A stretch of DNA of 64,000 bases from Myxococcus dinghuensis (GTDB lineage Bacteria > Myxococcota > Myxococcia > Myxococcales > Myxococcaceae), in NCBI RefSeq assembly GCF_024198235.1, contig NZ_JAKCFB010000021.1, positions 62,001 to 126,000 of the forward strand. The letters are read 5' to 3'. Within the stretch, counting starts at the first letter, position 1; each line of letters opens with the position of its first letter. A program made the position numbers and the translations under genes. Below are positions 15,679-25,074 of the stretch, piece by piece. The notes below the pieces were generated by a model. That model was not told the DNA's origin. It saw only the letters and a program-made list of their open reading frames with translations, and did no database searches.

Positions 15679-17214
15679 ATGGCTGCCAGCGACGAACGCC
15701 GCCTCCAGGCCCTGGTGCTCGCCCCGGTGCGACGCGTGCAACGGCGCCTCAACGCCGTGGCCTGGGCGCATGCGGGCATCGCCCCCGTGTGGGCCACCGC
15801 CACCGCGTGTGTCCTGGCCCGCCTGCTGTTCCGAGACGCCGCCGTCTGGGGCATTGCCCCGCTGGTGCTGCTGGGGGGCGCCGCGTGGCGCTGGCGGGCC
15901 CGCGGGGTGAGCGTGTCGCTGGAGCACGCCGCCGTGCTCGCGGACCGCTCGGCCAACGCGGGAGGACTGCTGCTCACGCGGCTGGAGCGTCCGGTGGGTG
16001 AGTGGGAGCTGGCCGTCAACCAGCTCGCCGGCACGGTGAAGCCACCGGACGTGGAGTGGCGGCGCCCCGTGGGCGCGGTGGCCGGCGCGCTGGTGTTCCT
16101 GCTCGTCGGCTTCCTCTTGCCGCTGCCCCCCGTGAAGGGGCCCCGGAAGGTCCACGCCGCGGCCGCCGCGAAGGTGGACGCGGTCCAGTCTCAGGCGGAG
16201 GCGCTCGCGCGCGAGGAGCCGCTGGGCGAGGCGCTGGAGGACGAGCTGCGCCGCCTCTCCGAGGAGGTGGCCGCGGGGCGCTTCGACGCCACGGACTGGG
16301 AGGCGGCCGATTCGCTGGAGCGTCGACTCGCCGAGCGCGCCTCGGAGGCCGCCGCGGAGCTGGCCCGGGCCTCGGAGGCCGCGCGCGAGCTGGAGGAGGC
16401 GCTGGGCGCGGCCGGTGGCGCGGAGGCGGCCAACCGCGAGCGCGAATCGCTGGAGCGCGCGCTCATGGCGCTGGACGCGAAGCCCCCGGAGCAGACGGAA
16501 CGCGGGGGCCCGGGGCAGGCGTCCAACGACGCGTCGCGGCCCGGACAGTCGGGGGCGCGGGGCGACGGAGAGGGGGCGGAGGGGCAGGAGGAGGCGCGGC
16601 AGCGGGCGCGCGCGCAGGCCTCGGGCTCCGTGGACCAGGTCGCGGACCTGCGTCGCTCGTTGGAGCGCCGGCAGCAGTCCCTCGAGCGGCGCTTCGGGGA
16701 GCAGGAGGGGCAGTCCCGGTCCGGCGAGCGGAGCGCGTCGGCGCGGCGCCAGGGACAGGGGCAGCAGGGCGCGGAGGGGCGCGAGGGGCAGGGCCAGCAG
16801 GGCGCGGAGGGGCGTGAGGGACAGGGTCAGCAGGGGCGCGAGGGACAGGGGCGCCAGGGCGAGGGTGAGGGGCAGCAGGGGCGTGGCGCGTCGCGGGGAC
16901 ACGCCAGTCGGGGCGCCCGCGAGGGGACGGGGGCGCCCGGGCGCGAGGGTGGGCACGAGTCGCTCGTGTTCGGCGGGGAGGCGGAGATGGACCCGGACCG
17001 CCTCGCGTTCCAGCCGCTGCCGGAGGGACGGGGAGGCGAGGCGGGGGAGCTGTGGGGGCTCGAGGCGGCGGACCCCCAGCGGAGCGCGGGACCCGCGGGC
17101 GCGGCCGGCGCGAAGGGCACGGCGGCCCAGGGCGAGGGGACGGCGGGGCCTGGCGCGCAGCCGCTGCTTCCGCGCAATCGGGACGTCGTGAAGCGGTACT
17201 TTGGTGGTCGGTAG
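15679..17214 (+). CDS. Membrane protein with coiled coil and Gln/Gly/Arg-rich repeats (first gene of MoxR-ABC operon)
   Basis: About 511 aa. Two N-terminal hydrophobic helices (~30-50 and ~57-72; AHAGIAPVWATATACVLARLLF, VWGIAPLVLLGGAAW) and a third near residues 135-155 (AVAGALVFLLVGFLLPLP) anchor it. Residues ~165-290 are a charged Ala/Glu/Arg-rich coiled coil. Residues ~295-420 are low-complexity, with repeated GQGQQGAEGRE/GQGQQGREGQG units. The C-terminus ends in a conserved-looking LLPRNRDVVKRYFGGR. I do not recognise a named family with certainty. Proteins of this layout (DUF4175-like: TM helices, coiled coil, Gln/Gly-rich tail, 'VVxxYF' end) occur beside MoxR genes in other bacteria. 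The MoxR gene follows after 21 bp. Confidence 0.75.
   Translation: MAASDERRLQALVLAPVRRVQRRLNAVAWAHAGIAPVWATATACVLARLLFRDAAVWGIAPLVLLGGAAWRWRARGVSVSLEHAAVLADRSANAGGLLLTRLERPVGEWELAVNQLAGTVKPPDVEWRRPVGAVAGALVFLLVGFLLPLPPVKGPRKVHAAAAAKVDAVQSQAEALAREEPLGEALEDELRRLSEEVAAGRFDATDWEAADSLERRLAERASEAAAELARASEAARELEEALGAAGGAEAANRERESLERALMALDAKPPEQTERGGPGQASNDASRPGQSGARGDGEGAEGQEEARQRARAQASGSVDQVADLRRSLERRQQSLERRFGEQEGQSRSGERSASARRQGQGQQGAEGREGQGQQGAEGREGQGQQGREGQGRQGEGEGQQGRGASRGHASRGAREGTGAPGREGGHESLVFGGEAEMDPDRLAFQPLPEGRGGEAGELWGLEAADPQRSAGPAGAAGAKGTAAQGEGTAGPGAQPLLPRNRDVVKRYFGGR
16751..16880 (+). repeat. In-frame tandem repeats encoding Gly/Gln/Glu/Arg-rich segment
   Basis: The DNA here repeats units built on 'agggacaggggcagcaggg' with a longer 33-bp period giving GQGQQGAEGRE at least twice, then shorter degenerate versions (GQQGREGQGRQGEGEGQQG). 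All changes keep the reading frame. The segment is probably disordered in the protein and prone to length change by slippage, so comparison between strains should show copy-number variation if that is right. Confidence 0.7.
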
Positions 17215-17235
17215 TCCTCGAAGGGGAGAACACAC

Positions 17236-18234
17236 GTGGCAGCGGAGCTTCTGAGTCCCGCCGAGGCACAGGGGGCGGCGCAGACGGCGACCCGTCTCAA
17301 GGATGGCTTGAACGCGGTGCTGCTCGACCAGACCACGGTCGTCGAGCAGGTCGTCGTCGCGGTGCTCGCGCGCGGGCACGTGCTGTTGGAGGGCCTGCCG
17401 GGCCTGGGCAAGACGGAGCTGTGCAAGTCGCTGGCGCGGCTGTTGTCCCTGCCCTTCCGCCGCATCCAGTTCACGCCCGACCTCCTGCCCGGCGACATCA
17501 CCGGCACCTACGTGCTGGAGGGCGAGGCCCGGCGCGACTTCGTCTTCCGGGAGGGCCCGCTCTTCGCGAGCCTGGTGCTGGCGGACGAAATCAACCGCTC
17601 CAGTCCCAAGACGCAGGCCGCGCTGCTGGAGGCCATGCAGGAGCGCAGCGTGACGGTGCTGGGCCAGACGCGCCCGTTGCCGGACCCGTTCTTCGTGCTG
17701 GCGACCCAGAACCCCATCGAGCTGGAGGGCACCTATCCCCTGCCCGAGGCGCAGCTCGACCGCTTCCTGTTCCGCGTCCAGGTGCCTCCGGTGGGCGCGA
17801 AGACGCTGCGCACGCTGCTCACCACGCGCGTGCGCGGCGCGCCGCCGGAGCTGTCCCCGGTGCTGGACGCGGCGGGACTCGCGCGGCTGTTCTCCGCCGC
17901 CGACCGGGTCCACCTGCCCGGGCCGGTGGCGGACTTCATCGGGAGGCTGGTGGAGGCGAGCGACCCGCGTCAGCCCTCCGCGCCGGACGCCGTGCGCCGC
18001 TTCGTCCGCTATGGCGCGAGCCCCCGCGCCGCGCTCGCGCTCGCCGCGGCGGGTCGGGCCCGCGCGCTGCTCAACGCGCGCCCCAACGTGGGCTTCGACG
18101 ACGTGGTGGCCGCCGCGCCCGCGGTGCTCAACCACCGCCTCGTCCTGGCGTACGAGGCCTCGCTGGAGAAGGTGTCCTCGACGGACGTCGTCGCCGCGCT
18201 GCTGGCGGCCGTGCCCGAGGTGCCTCGTGCGTAG
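17236..18234 (+). CDS. MoxR-family AAA+ ATPase
   Basis: The protein has 332 aa, starting at GTG with AAGGGGAG 8 nt upstream. Walker A is GLPGLGKT (53-60), Walker B LVLADE (113-118), and sensor 1 lies in FFVLATQNPIE, with the MoxR-typical 'EGTYPLPEAQLDRF' following. The C-terminal lid contains an Arg finger region and SPRAALALAAAGRARALLN, also typical. MoxR ATPases act as chaperones that insert metal cofactors or assemble complexes together with VWA-domain proteins. Here three VWA-containing or DUF58 proteins are encoded in the same operon. The next gene starts inside this one (8-nt overlap), which ties their translation. Confidence 0.93.
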   Translation: MAAELLSPAEAQGAAQTATRLKDGLNAVLLDQTTVVEQVVVAVLARGHVLLEGLPGLGKTELCKSLARLLSLPFRRIQFTPDLLPGDITGTYVLEGEARRDFVFREGPLFASLVLADEINRSSPKTQAALLEAMQERSVTVLGQTRPLPDPFFVLATQNPIELEGTYPLPEAQLDRFLFRVQVPPVGAKTLRTLLTTRVRGAPPELSPVLDAAGLARLFSAADRVHLPGPVADFIGRLVEASDPRQPSAPDAVRRFVRYGASPRAALALAAAGRARALLNARPNVGFDDVVAAAPAVLNHRLVLAYEASLEKVSSTDVVAALLAAVPEVPRA

Positions 18235-20011
18235 CGCGCTCCTCGTCGCGTTGGGAGTCCTCTTCCTGGGGGCGGCGCCCGCGCTCGCGACCTCGCCCGC
18301 GCCTCCGCGCATGGTGGTGACCCACAAGGCCGCTTCGGTGGCGACGGTGTCCGGAGAGAAGGCCCCCAACGGCTACCGCGTCTCCAGCGCCTCCACGGAG
18401 ACGGCGACCGAGGGCTCCCTGCGCGCCACCTTCACCATGTCGGCGCTGCGTCCGCCGTGGGGCTTCACCTCGTTCCAGGTGGTGGTGAACAACACCGGCG
18501 CGAGGCCGCTGCCGGTCCGGGTGCGCTTCCAGTCCACGTACTCGCAGCCCGAGCGAGGCAGTACTCGCGACGTGGAGGTGGGGCCCCATCAGCGGGTGGT
18601 CGTGTGGCTCCCGGTTCCGGAGGTGTTGAGCTCGGGAGAGCTCTCCGTCGAGTCACCGGGCCTGCCGGCCATCCGTCGCTACGTGTACTCCGACGACCAC
18701 CGCGGTGGCGCGCTGCTGGTGCTGGGCGGGACGGAGGACTTCGAGCGGGCCACCGGGCTGACGAAGGCCGGGGAGGAGGACGAGCCACACTTCGCCGCGC
18801 GCTTCGTCGACGTGAAGGACGCGCCGCGGGAGCTGGCCTCCTATCTGGGCTTCAACGCGGTGGCCGTCACGGTGGCGCCCGAGTCGATTCCGGCGGACCT
18901 CTGGGCCGTGCTGGAGGCCCATGTGCTGACGGGAGGACGGGTGCTGTTCACCCAGCCCCTCGCGCGCACGCGCGAGCATCTCCCGCTGTTGTCGGGGGAG
19001 CTGGGGCCCTCCCCGGCGCTCTACGGCTTCGGCGAGCTCTGGGCGTGCAAGGCCCCGGTCGAGTTCTGTCTGCCCAAGCTCCAGGAGATGCTGGACCGCG
19101 AGGAGCCCTCCCGGGGCGTGGTGAGCCCCCTGAGCGTGGGGCGTGACACGATGCCGGGGGCCTGGATTCCCGCGGGCCAGGATTCCCTGCTGTCCAGCGC
19201 GAGGGCCCCGGTGGGGCGCCTGCTGTTGTTCATCCTCACCTTCGTGGCCGTGGTGGGGCCGGGCGCGTGGATGCTGGCGCGGCGGCGGGGGCCCACGGCC
19301 GTCCTCGTGGTCATCCCGTCCGTGTCGCTCGTCACCTGTCTCCTGCTCATCTCCTGGTCGGTGCTGGTGGATGGCTTCGCCACGCACACGGCGCGCTACA
19401 GCATGACGTGGCTGGATGACGCGCGGTCCCGGGCGGTGACGGTGGGCGTGGGGGCCTGGTACGCGAACCTCTCGCACGACTCGGTGCGGTTGACCGGCAC
19501 CTCGGTCCTGGTGGGCCCGCCCTCCTCCACCGAGGAGACCGCGGAGCTCGATTGGACGAACGGGCAGCACCTGGGCATGGGCTTCCTGCCGGCGCGCACC
19601 TATCGCGAGTGGGGCGAGGTGGCCGTGCGGCCGACGCGGGCCCGGTTGGTGGTGCTCGGCGACGACCGCGTCCAGAACGCCCTGGGCGCGCCCGTGGAGG
19701 AGGGCTATGTGCGGTGGCGCGGCGCCCTGCGCAAGCTGCCCCCGATGAAGGATGGAGAGGAGGGCCGGTTGGGCGCGTCGGAGCCGCCGGGGGATGCCGA
19801 GCCCGCGGCGGCCCTGGTGGCGCAGTCCCTGGAGCCGGACGTCTCCTCCCGGCTGACGCACGACAAGCAGTCCTTCCGGGCGGAGCTCCCCGAGGGCGGG
19901 TTCATCGCGCGGTTGAGCGGTCCCGGTCCCATGCCGACCGCGGACCTCGAGACGACGCTGGAGAAGGGGGTTCATCTGGTGCGGGGAACCGTGAGGGAGG
20001 AGCGGCGATGA
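18227..20011 (+). CDS. Secreted/membrane protein of MoxR-ABC operon, unknown function
   Basis: About 594 aa, from a GTG at 18227 inside the moxR stop region. That start gives an ideal signal peptide (VRSALLVALGVLFLGAAPALA). A periplasmic domain follows (residues ~25-320) with beta-rich segments such as FTSFQVVVNNTGARPLPVRVRF, like an Ig-type fold, and a GGALLVLGG/TGGRVLFT region resembling a GATase-like alpha/beta fold. Two membrane helices lie at about residues 325-380 (LLLFILTFVAVVGPGAWML, LVVIPSVSLVTCLLLISW). The C-terminal ~200 residues are soluble. No catalytic motif is evident. The ATG of the next gene overlaps this stop codon (ATGA). Confidence 0.8.
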   Translation: MRSALLVALGVLFLGAAPALATSPAPPRMVVTHKAASVATVSGEKAPNGYRVSSASTETATEGSLRATFTMSALRPPWGFTSFQVVVNNTGARPLPVRVRFQSTYSQPERGSTRDVEVGPHQRVVVWLPVPEVLSSGELSVESPGLPAIRRYVYSDDHRGGALLVLGGTEDFERATGLTKAGEEDEPHFAARFVDVKDAPRELASYLGFNAVAVTVAPESIPADLWAVLEAHVLTGGRVLFTQPLARTREHLPLLSGELGPSPALYGFGELWACKAPVEFCLPKLQEMLDREEPSRGVVSPLSVGRDTMPGAWIPAGQDSLLSSARAPVGRLLLFILTFVAVVGPGAWMLARRRGPTAVLVVIPSVSLVTCLLLISWSVLVDGFATHTARYSMTWLDDARSRAVTVGVGAWYANLSHDSVRLTGTSVLVGPPSSTEETAELDWTNGQHLGMGFLPARTYREWGEVAVRPTRARLVVLGDDRVQNALGAPVEEGYVRWRGALRKLPPMKDGEEGRLGASEPPGDAEPAAALVAQSLEPDVSSRLTHDKQSFRAELPEGGFIARLSGPGPMPTADLETTLEKGVHLVRGTVREERR

Positions 20012-20988
20012 GCCTGCTGGAGGTGAAGGGGCTGCGGCGCGACTACGGCGCGCTGCGCGCCGTGGACGACGTGTCGTTCGAGCTGGAGGCGGGCAGCATC
20101 CTGGGCTTCATCGGGCCCAACGGCGCGGGCAAGAGCACCACCCTGCGCATCCTCGCCACGCTGGACGTGCCCACCACGGGCACCGTGCTGCTGGACGGCC
20201 ATTCGCTGGTGGACGCCCCAGACCGGGCGAGGCCGCTCATCGGCTACATGCCGGACCGCTACGGCACCTATGACGACGTCACCGTCGCGGAGTTCCTCGA
20301 CTTCTTCGCGCGGGCCTATGGGCTGAAGGGCGCGCTGCGGCGTCAGCGCGTGGCGTCGGTCATGGAGTTCACCGGGCTGGGGCCGCTGGCGGACCGGCTC
20401 GCCACGTCGCTCTCCAAGGGCATGCGGCAGCGGGTGGCGCTGGGCCGCACGTTGCTGCACGACCCCAAGCTGCTGCTGCTGGACGAGCCGGCGGACGGGT
20501 TGGATCCGCGCGCCCGCATCGAGCTGCGCGAGCTGCTGCGCGCGCTGGCGGACCAGGGCAAGGCGGTCATCATCTCCAGCCACATCCTCACGGAGCTGGC
20601 GGAGATCTGCGACACGTGCGCCATCATCGAGCAGGGGCGCCTGCTGGCGACGGGCCGGGTGGACGACATCCTCCGCCAGGGCGCGGGGATCGCGGAGCTG
20701 GAGCTGACGGTGCGGCTGGCGGTGGGCGCGGAGGGCGAGGCGGCGTGGGCGCGCGCGGAGCGGCTCCTGCTGGAGCAGCCCAAGGTGGCGCGCGTCACGC
20801 GGGACGGCAACAGCTTGCGCGTGCGCGTGGAGCTCGCGTCGGGCGCGGGGACGGAGGCGATGGACGCGGCGGCGGCGGCGCTGCTGGCGACGCTGGTCTC
20901 CGCGGGCCTGCCGGTGTGCGCCTTCGGCACGCGGGAGCGCAACCTGGAGGATGCGTTCATGACGGTGACGCAGGGGAGGCTGGCGTGA
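20008..20988 (+). CDS. ABC transporter ATP-binding protein
   Basis: The protein has 326 aa. The ATG at 20008 overlaps the previous stop and has GGGAGGAG 8 nt upstream. Walker A GPNGAGKST (36-44), signature LSKGMRQR (135-142), Walker B LLLLDEP (155-161) and the switch His in ISSHIL are all present. The C-terminal ~100 residues are an extra domain seen in the DrrA/NatA/CcmA class. These ATPases drive exporters with a separate permease. The permease is the next gene, starting within this stop codon (GTGA). Substrate not predictable from sequence. Its position inside a MoxR/VWA operon suggests export coupled to envelope assembly. Confidence 0.95.
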   Translation: MSLLEVKGLRRDYGALRAVDDVSFELEAGSILGFIGPNGAGKSTTLRILATLDVPTTGTVLLDGHSLVDAPDRARPLIGYMPDRYGTYDDVTVAEFLDFFARAYGLKGALRRQRVASVMEFTGLGPLADRLATSLSKGMRQRVALGRTLLHDPKLLLLDEPADGLDPRARIELRELLRALADQGKAVIISSHILTELAEICDTCAIIEQGRLLATGRVDDILRQGAGIAELELTVRLAVGAEGEAAWARAERLLLEQPKVARVTRDGNSLRVRVELASGAGTEAMDAAAAALLATLVSAGLPVCAFGTRERNLEDAFMTVTQGRLA

Positions 20989-22484
20989 GCGCCCCCATGC
21001 AGACCGCCGAGGTGGCCCCGGCGCCCGTGGCGGTGACGTCGTCGCGGTGGGAGCAGTGGTCGGACCGCGTCAATCCCCTGGTCATCAAGGAGATCCGCCA
21101 GGGCCTGCGCACGCGCGTGTTCTGGGTGTGCTTCGGCCTGATGTTGATGGCGTGCACGCTGCTGGCGCTGCTGGCGTACGTGCAGAGCCAGGACGCGCGC
21201 GACTTCTCCCGGGCGGGTCGGGACTTCTTCCTCGCCTTCTTCTGCTGCTTGTCCGTGGTGCACTTCTTCGTCATCCCCTACACCGCGTACCGCTCCCTGG
21301 CGCGCGAGCGCGAGGAGGAGACGTGGGTGTTGCTGGTGCTCACGGGGCTGGGCGCCCGGCGCATCCTCCGGGGCAAGGTGTCGTCCTTCCTCGTCCAGGC
21401 CGCCCTGTACGCGTCGGCGGTGGGGCCCTTCCTCCTCTTCAGCTACTACCTCAACGGCATCTCCCTGCCGTCCGTCCTCGTCGTGTTGGGACTGGGCGGG
21501 GCCTGGCTCGTCTTCCTGACGCTGGTGTCGGTCTGCGCCGCGACGCTGGCGGATGGGCGGATGGGGCGTGCCCTCGTCCACTTCATGCTGCTGGCGGTGC
21601 TGGTGGTCGCGCTGGGGCAGGGCGTGGGCATCTCCTTCATGTTCGGCCACTCGGGCGACCGGGTCCTGCGCGACGATGACTTCGGCTTGGGCCTGGCGAC
21701 GGCGCTGATGGTCATGCTCACCCACGGATGGTTGTTGTTCGAGACCGCCGTCGCGCGGCTGTCGCTCCCCACGGAGAACTATTCGCGGGGCCCGCGTCTC
21801 GCGTGGGGGGCGCAGTGGCTGTTGGGGCTCGTCGGAGGGGGCGCCGTCTGGTGGTTCGCGGGTCGGAGCCATGCGGTCGCCGAGGCCTTCGGCGTCGCGG
21901 GGGCGCTGCAACTGGGCGTCGTGGGCCTCTTCGTGGCGACGGACGTCGACGGACAGGCCCGCCCGCTGCGCGCGGCGACACGCCCCTGGAGCCTGCTCCG
22001 TCCCGGGGCGGTCCGGGGCTTCCGGCTGACGGTGCTGCTGCTGGTGCTCTGGGGCGCGGCCTGGGTGGTGCTGCAGTCCCAGTCGGGGATGGTGACGTAC
22101 AACGCGGAGTCCATGCGCATGGCGATGGCGGCGCTGCCCCTGTACGGCCTCCTCTATCTCTCCGGGGCATTGCTCATGGGGCGACTGCCGCGCTCCAACA
22201 GGGCCGCGTCCCCCGTGGCGGTGCGGGTGTTGTTCGCGCTGGCGGTGGTCCTGGGCTCGGCGCTGCCCCCCTTGCTCGCCCTGCTGGTGGGAGTGGACGC
22301 GGACGACCCGCTCATCAATCTCCTGAATCCGCTCGTGGGGACGGTGAACTTCGGCACGCAGACCTCTGGGGGGCCGAAGATGACCTGGGGGCTGCTCCAG
22401 TTCCTGATGGGCGTGACCTTCCTCGCGGTGTTCGCCGCGGACCGGGTCCTCGTCGAGCGGGAGAGGCAGGCCCACCAGCCGTGA
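20985..22484 (+). CDS. ABC transporter permease, about 12 TM helices
   Basis: About 499 aa from GTG at 20985. An N-terminal amphipathic stretch (WSDRVNPLVIKEIRQGLRTRVFW) with the ABC-2-type 'NPLVIKEIRQ' motif contacts the ATPase. I count twelve hydrophobic segments, at about residues 45-68, 80-100, 125-150, 160-185, 200-225, 238-260, 275-295, 300-320, 345-365, 385-405, 415-440 and 470-490. This is twice the six of a usual ABC-2 half-permease, so it could act as a complete membrane unit. The TGA overlaps the GTG of the next gene. Family assignment as ABC-2/GldF-like permease is by layout. Confidence 0.88.
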   Translation: MSAPMQTAEVAPAPVAVTSSRWEQWSDRVNPLVIKEIRQGLRTRVFWVCFGLMLMACTLLALLAYVQSQDARDFSRAGRDFFLAFFCCLSVVHFFVIPYTAYRSLAREREEETWVLLVLTGLGARRILRGKVSSFLVQAALYASAVGPFLLFSYYLNGISLPSVLVVLGLGGAWLVFLTLVSVCAATLADGRMGRALVHFMLLAVLVVALGQGVGISFMFGHSGDRVLRDDDFGLGLATALMVMLTHGWLLFETAVARLSLPTENYSRGPRLAWGAQWLLGLVGGGAVWWFAGRSHAVAEAFGVAGALQLGVVGLFVATDVDGQARPLRAATRPWSLLRPGAVRGFRLTVLLLVLWGAAWVVLQSQSGMVTYNAESMRMAMAALPLYGLLYLSGALLMGRLPRSNRAASPVAVRVLFALAVVLGSALPPLLALLVGVDADDPLINLLNPLVGTVNFGTQTSGGPKMTWGLLQFLMGVTFLAVFAADRVLVERERQAHQP

Positions 22485-23341
22485 GCCGTCGTCTGGACGA
22501 GGCCGCCGTGGCGCGGTTGGCGCCGGGGTTGTCGCTGGCGCTCCCCCGGGTGCCGCACCGGGGTCGCGTGGGTGAGGTGCGCGCGGCGTCCACGGGCAGC
22601 TCGATGGAGCTGCACGACTTCCGCGCGTACCAGCCTGGAGACGACCTGCGGCAGCTCGACTGGAACGCGGTGGCGCGCACCGACGAGCTCATCCTCCGTG
22701 TGCGGCAGGACGAGGTGTCCCCTCGCGTGGAGGTGGTGGTGGACGCCTCTCGCTCCATGGCGTTGTCGGAGCGCAAGGGCGCGTGCGCGCGGGAGGTCGC
22801 GCTGCTCGTCTGCGAGGTCGCCGCGCGCCAGGGGCTGAGCCCCACGCTGCGGGTGGCGGGCGTGCGCGGCGAGCAGGTCCAGGGCCCGTCGTGCCGCGCG
22901 GCGCTGCGCGCGCTGGAGTTCGAGGCGCGGGACGACCTCGTCGCCGCGCTGGGGCGGATGGCGCCGCCGCGTCCGTGTGGCCTGCGGGTGGTGGTGAGTG
23001 ACTTCCTCTTCGAGGCGGACCTCGCCGCGTTGTGCGCCCGGCTGTCGCGGGGCGCGGCGGGGCTCTTCCTGGCGCAGGTGCTGGACGCGGAGGACCTGTC
23101 GCCCTCGGGAGGAGAGGGCGCCCGGCTGGTGGACTCCGAGAGCGGCGCGGCGCTGGAGGAGCTGCTGACACAGGACGTGCTCGCCGCGTACGCGCGGCGG
23201 TTCACCGAGCACCAGCGGTCCTTGAGGGGCGCGGCGCTGCGGGCCCGGGGGACGTTGCTGACGGCGTCCGCGGAGCACCCGCTGGAGGCGTTGGTGGCGG
23301 GAGCGCTGCGGCCCCTCTTCGTCGCGGGAGGTGGCGCGTGA
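22481..23341 (+). CDS. DUF58 domain protein (MoxR-associated, VWA-like)
   Basis: The protein has 286 aa from a GTG overlapping the permease stop. The DUF58 hallmark HDFRAYQPGDDLRQLDWNA is at 45-63, followed by the MIDAS motif VVDASRSMA (D88-x-S90-x-S92) of a VWA-type fold. There is no transmembrane segment, so it is a cytoplasmic or membrane-peripheral partner. DUF58 proteins co-occur with MoxR ATPases and are thought to help recruit substrates. Its C-terminus has low hydrophobicity and the stop is shared with the next start. Confidence 0.92.
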   Translation: MSRRLDEAAVARLAPGLSLALPRVPHRGRVGEVRAASTGSSMELHDFRAYQPGDDLRQLDWNAVARTDELILRVRQDEVSPRVEVVVDASRSMALSERKGACAREVALLVCEVAARQGLSPTLRVAGVRGEQVQGPSCRAALRALEFEARDDLVAALGRMAPPRPCGLRVVVSDFLFEADLAALCARLSRGAAGLFLAQVLDAEDLSPSGGEGARLVDSESGAALEELLTQDVLAAYARRFTEHQRSLRGAALRARGTLLTASAEHPLEALVAGALRPLFVAGGGA

Positions 23342-25074
23342 GCTTCGGCTTCCCGTGGGGCTTGTTGGCCCTGGGCGCGCTGGTGCCGCTGGTGGCGGCG
23401 TACTTCCTGCGGCGCCGTCAGAAGCCCGTGGTGGTGAGCGCGCTGTTCCTGTGGCGCACGCCACGTCCGCGCGCCGAGGCGGGGCCCCGGTGGGAGCGCT
23501 TCACGCGCGAGTCGTCGCTGTTGCTGGAGGCCCTCGCGGTGGTGGCGGCGGCGCTGTTCCTGGCGGACGTGCGCCTGGCCGAGCCCGCGCGGCGCCATCA
23601 CCTGGTGCTCGTGGTGGACGGCAGCCTGTCCATGTCCGCGCGAGGCCCCGACGGTACGACGGTGCTGGAGCGGGCGCGGCGGGAGGCGGCGAAGCGGGTG
23701 GAGGAGGCAGGGGCCACGCACGTCACCGTGCTCGCGACGGGGCTTTCGCCGCGCCTCCTGGCGGGCCCGGAGGCGGAGCCCTCGAAGGCGCTGGCCTCGC
23801 TGGAGGACTTCCAGGCGCGCGGGGCGGACCACGACCCCATGCCCACGCTCCTGTGGGCGCAGGAGCTGGCCGGGAGCGGCAGGCCGATGGCCTTCTTCAC
23901 GGACGTCGCGCCTCGCGAGGGGCTGGTGTTGCCGCCATCCCTGCGGTGGACGGCGTTGGGCGTGGCGCGCGACAACGTGGGGCTCGTCTCCGCGCGACGC
24001 AGGGACGAAGGGCGGGAGACGACGGTGACGCTCTGGGTGGCGCGCTTCGGCGGCGGTCCCGCGTCGGTCGACCTCCAGGTCCGTGCGTTGCCCGGCGTGG
24101 GCGCGAAGGAAGGCGCGACGCGGGTGGAGCACGTCGCCCTGCCGGAGGAGGGCACCGCGACGGTCCGCCTCACCTTCCAGGGCGCCGGGGACGTGGAGGT
24201 GTCGCTGCCCGACGACGACCTGCCCGAGGACGGACACGTGACGTTGCCCGCGGCCGGGACGCGTCCCCTGGAGGTGCGCCTGGCGCAGGGCCTGGGGGCC
24301 CCCGAGCGCGACGCGCTGGAGCGCTTCCTCCAGTCCACGCCGGAGGTGGCGCCAGGTGCCGCGGGTGAGGAGCGGGAGGTGCTCCTGTTCGGTCCGCAGG
24401 GGACGGATGCCCGCGTGACGGTGGGGACGACGGGCACGCCCCGCAGCTTCGTGGGGCCGTTCTTCGCGGAGAAGGGGCACCCGCTCCTCGACGACGTGCA
24501 GTTGTCGGGCGTGCGGTGGACGGCGGGGACGAACCCGCCGGGTCGACCGCTCGTCACGGCGGGGGAGGCGGTGCTCGTGTCGGAGGAGGAGGACGGTCGG
24601 GTGCACGTGAACGTGGACCTGTCGCGCTCGAACGTGCAGCGCGTGTCCGCGTGGCCGGTGCTGCTGGCGAACGTGGTGCGCCAGGCGCGTCGCACACACG
24701 AGGGCTTCACGCGTCGGCAGTTGTTGTTGGGTGAGCCCCTGGAGGTGGTGACGGAGCCCGGGGCGCGCTACACGTTGGTGGAGCCCTCCGGGCGCAGGCC
24801 CGTGTTCGGCGCGGGGACGGTGGGCCTGCCGCCGCCGGCGGGCCCCGGGCGCTTCGTGTTGGAGCGGGAGGGAGACGCGGTGGACACGGCCGTGGTGCTG
24901 CCCCTGGACGCGCGCGAGTCGGACCTGCGCGGTCGCGGGAGCGTGGACGTCGCGGCGCGCGAGGTGGACTCGGAGGACGCGCGCCCGCATGACTCGGACC
25001 GGGCGTGGTGGCCGCTGGTGCTGTTGCTGTCCGCGCTGCTGGCGGACTTCTACGTCACGAGGAGGGGGGGATGA
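23338..25074 (+). CDS. BatA-like membrane protein with VWA domain
   Basis: The protein has 578 aa. It opens with SFGFPWGLLALGALVPLVAAYFL RRR, the BatA-type N-terminal membrane helix, then a second helix at ~60-78. The VWA domain has MIDAS VVDGSLSMS (D94-x-S96-x-S98). A long soluble region runs from ~180 to 550, containing a PDDDLPEDGHVTLP segment that BatA-like proteins also have. The protein ends with a third helix (WWPLVLLLSALLADFYV). The last helix places the C-terminus back in the cytoplasm. It would interact with MoxR and the other VWA proteins at the membrane. The GTG start overlaps the DUF58 stop; its TGA overlaps the next ATG. Confidence 0.9.
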   Translation: MSFGFPWGLLALGALVPLVAAYFLRRRQKPVVVSALFLWRTPRPRAEAGPRWERFTRESSLLLEALAVVAAALFLADVRLAEPARRHHLVLVVDGSLSMSARGPDGTTVLERARREAAKRVEEAGATHVTVLATGLSPRLLAGPEAEPSKALASLEDFQARGADHDPMPTLLWAQELAGSGRPMAFFTDVAPREGLVLPPSLRWTALGVARDNVGLVSARRRDEGRETTVTLWVARFGGGPASVDLQVRALPGVGAKEGATRVEHVALPEEGTATVRLTFQGAGDVEVSLPDDDLPEDGHVTLPAAGTRPLEVRLAQGLGAPERDALERFLQSTPEVAPGAAGEEREVLLFGPQGTDARVTVGTTGTPRSFVGPFFAEKGHPLLDDVQLSGVRWTAGTNPPGRPLVTAGEAVLVSEEEDGRVHVNVDLSRSNVQRVSAWPVLLANVVRQARRTHEGFTRRQLLLGEPLEVVTEPGARYTLVEPSGRRPVFGAGTVGLPPPAGPGRFVLEREGDAVDTAVVLPLDARESDLRGRGSVDVAAREVDSEDARPHDSDRAWWPLVLLLSALLADFYVTRRGG

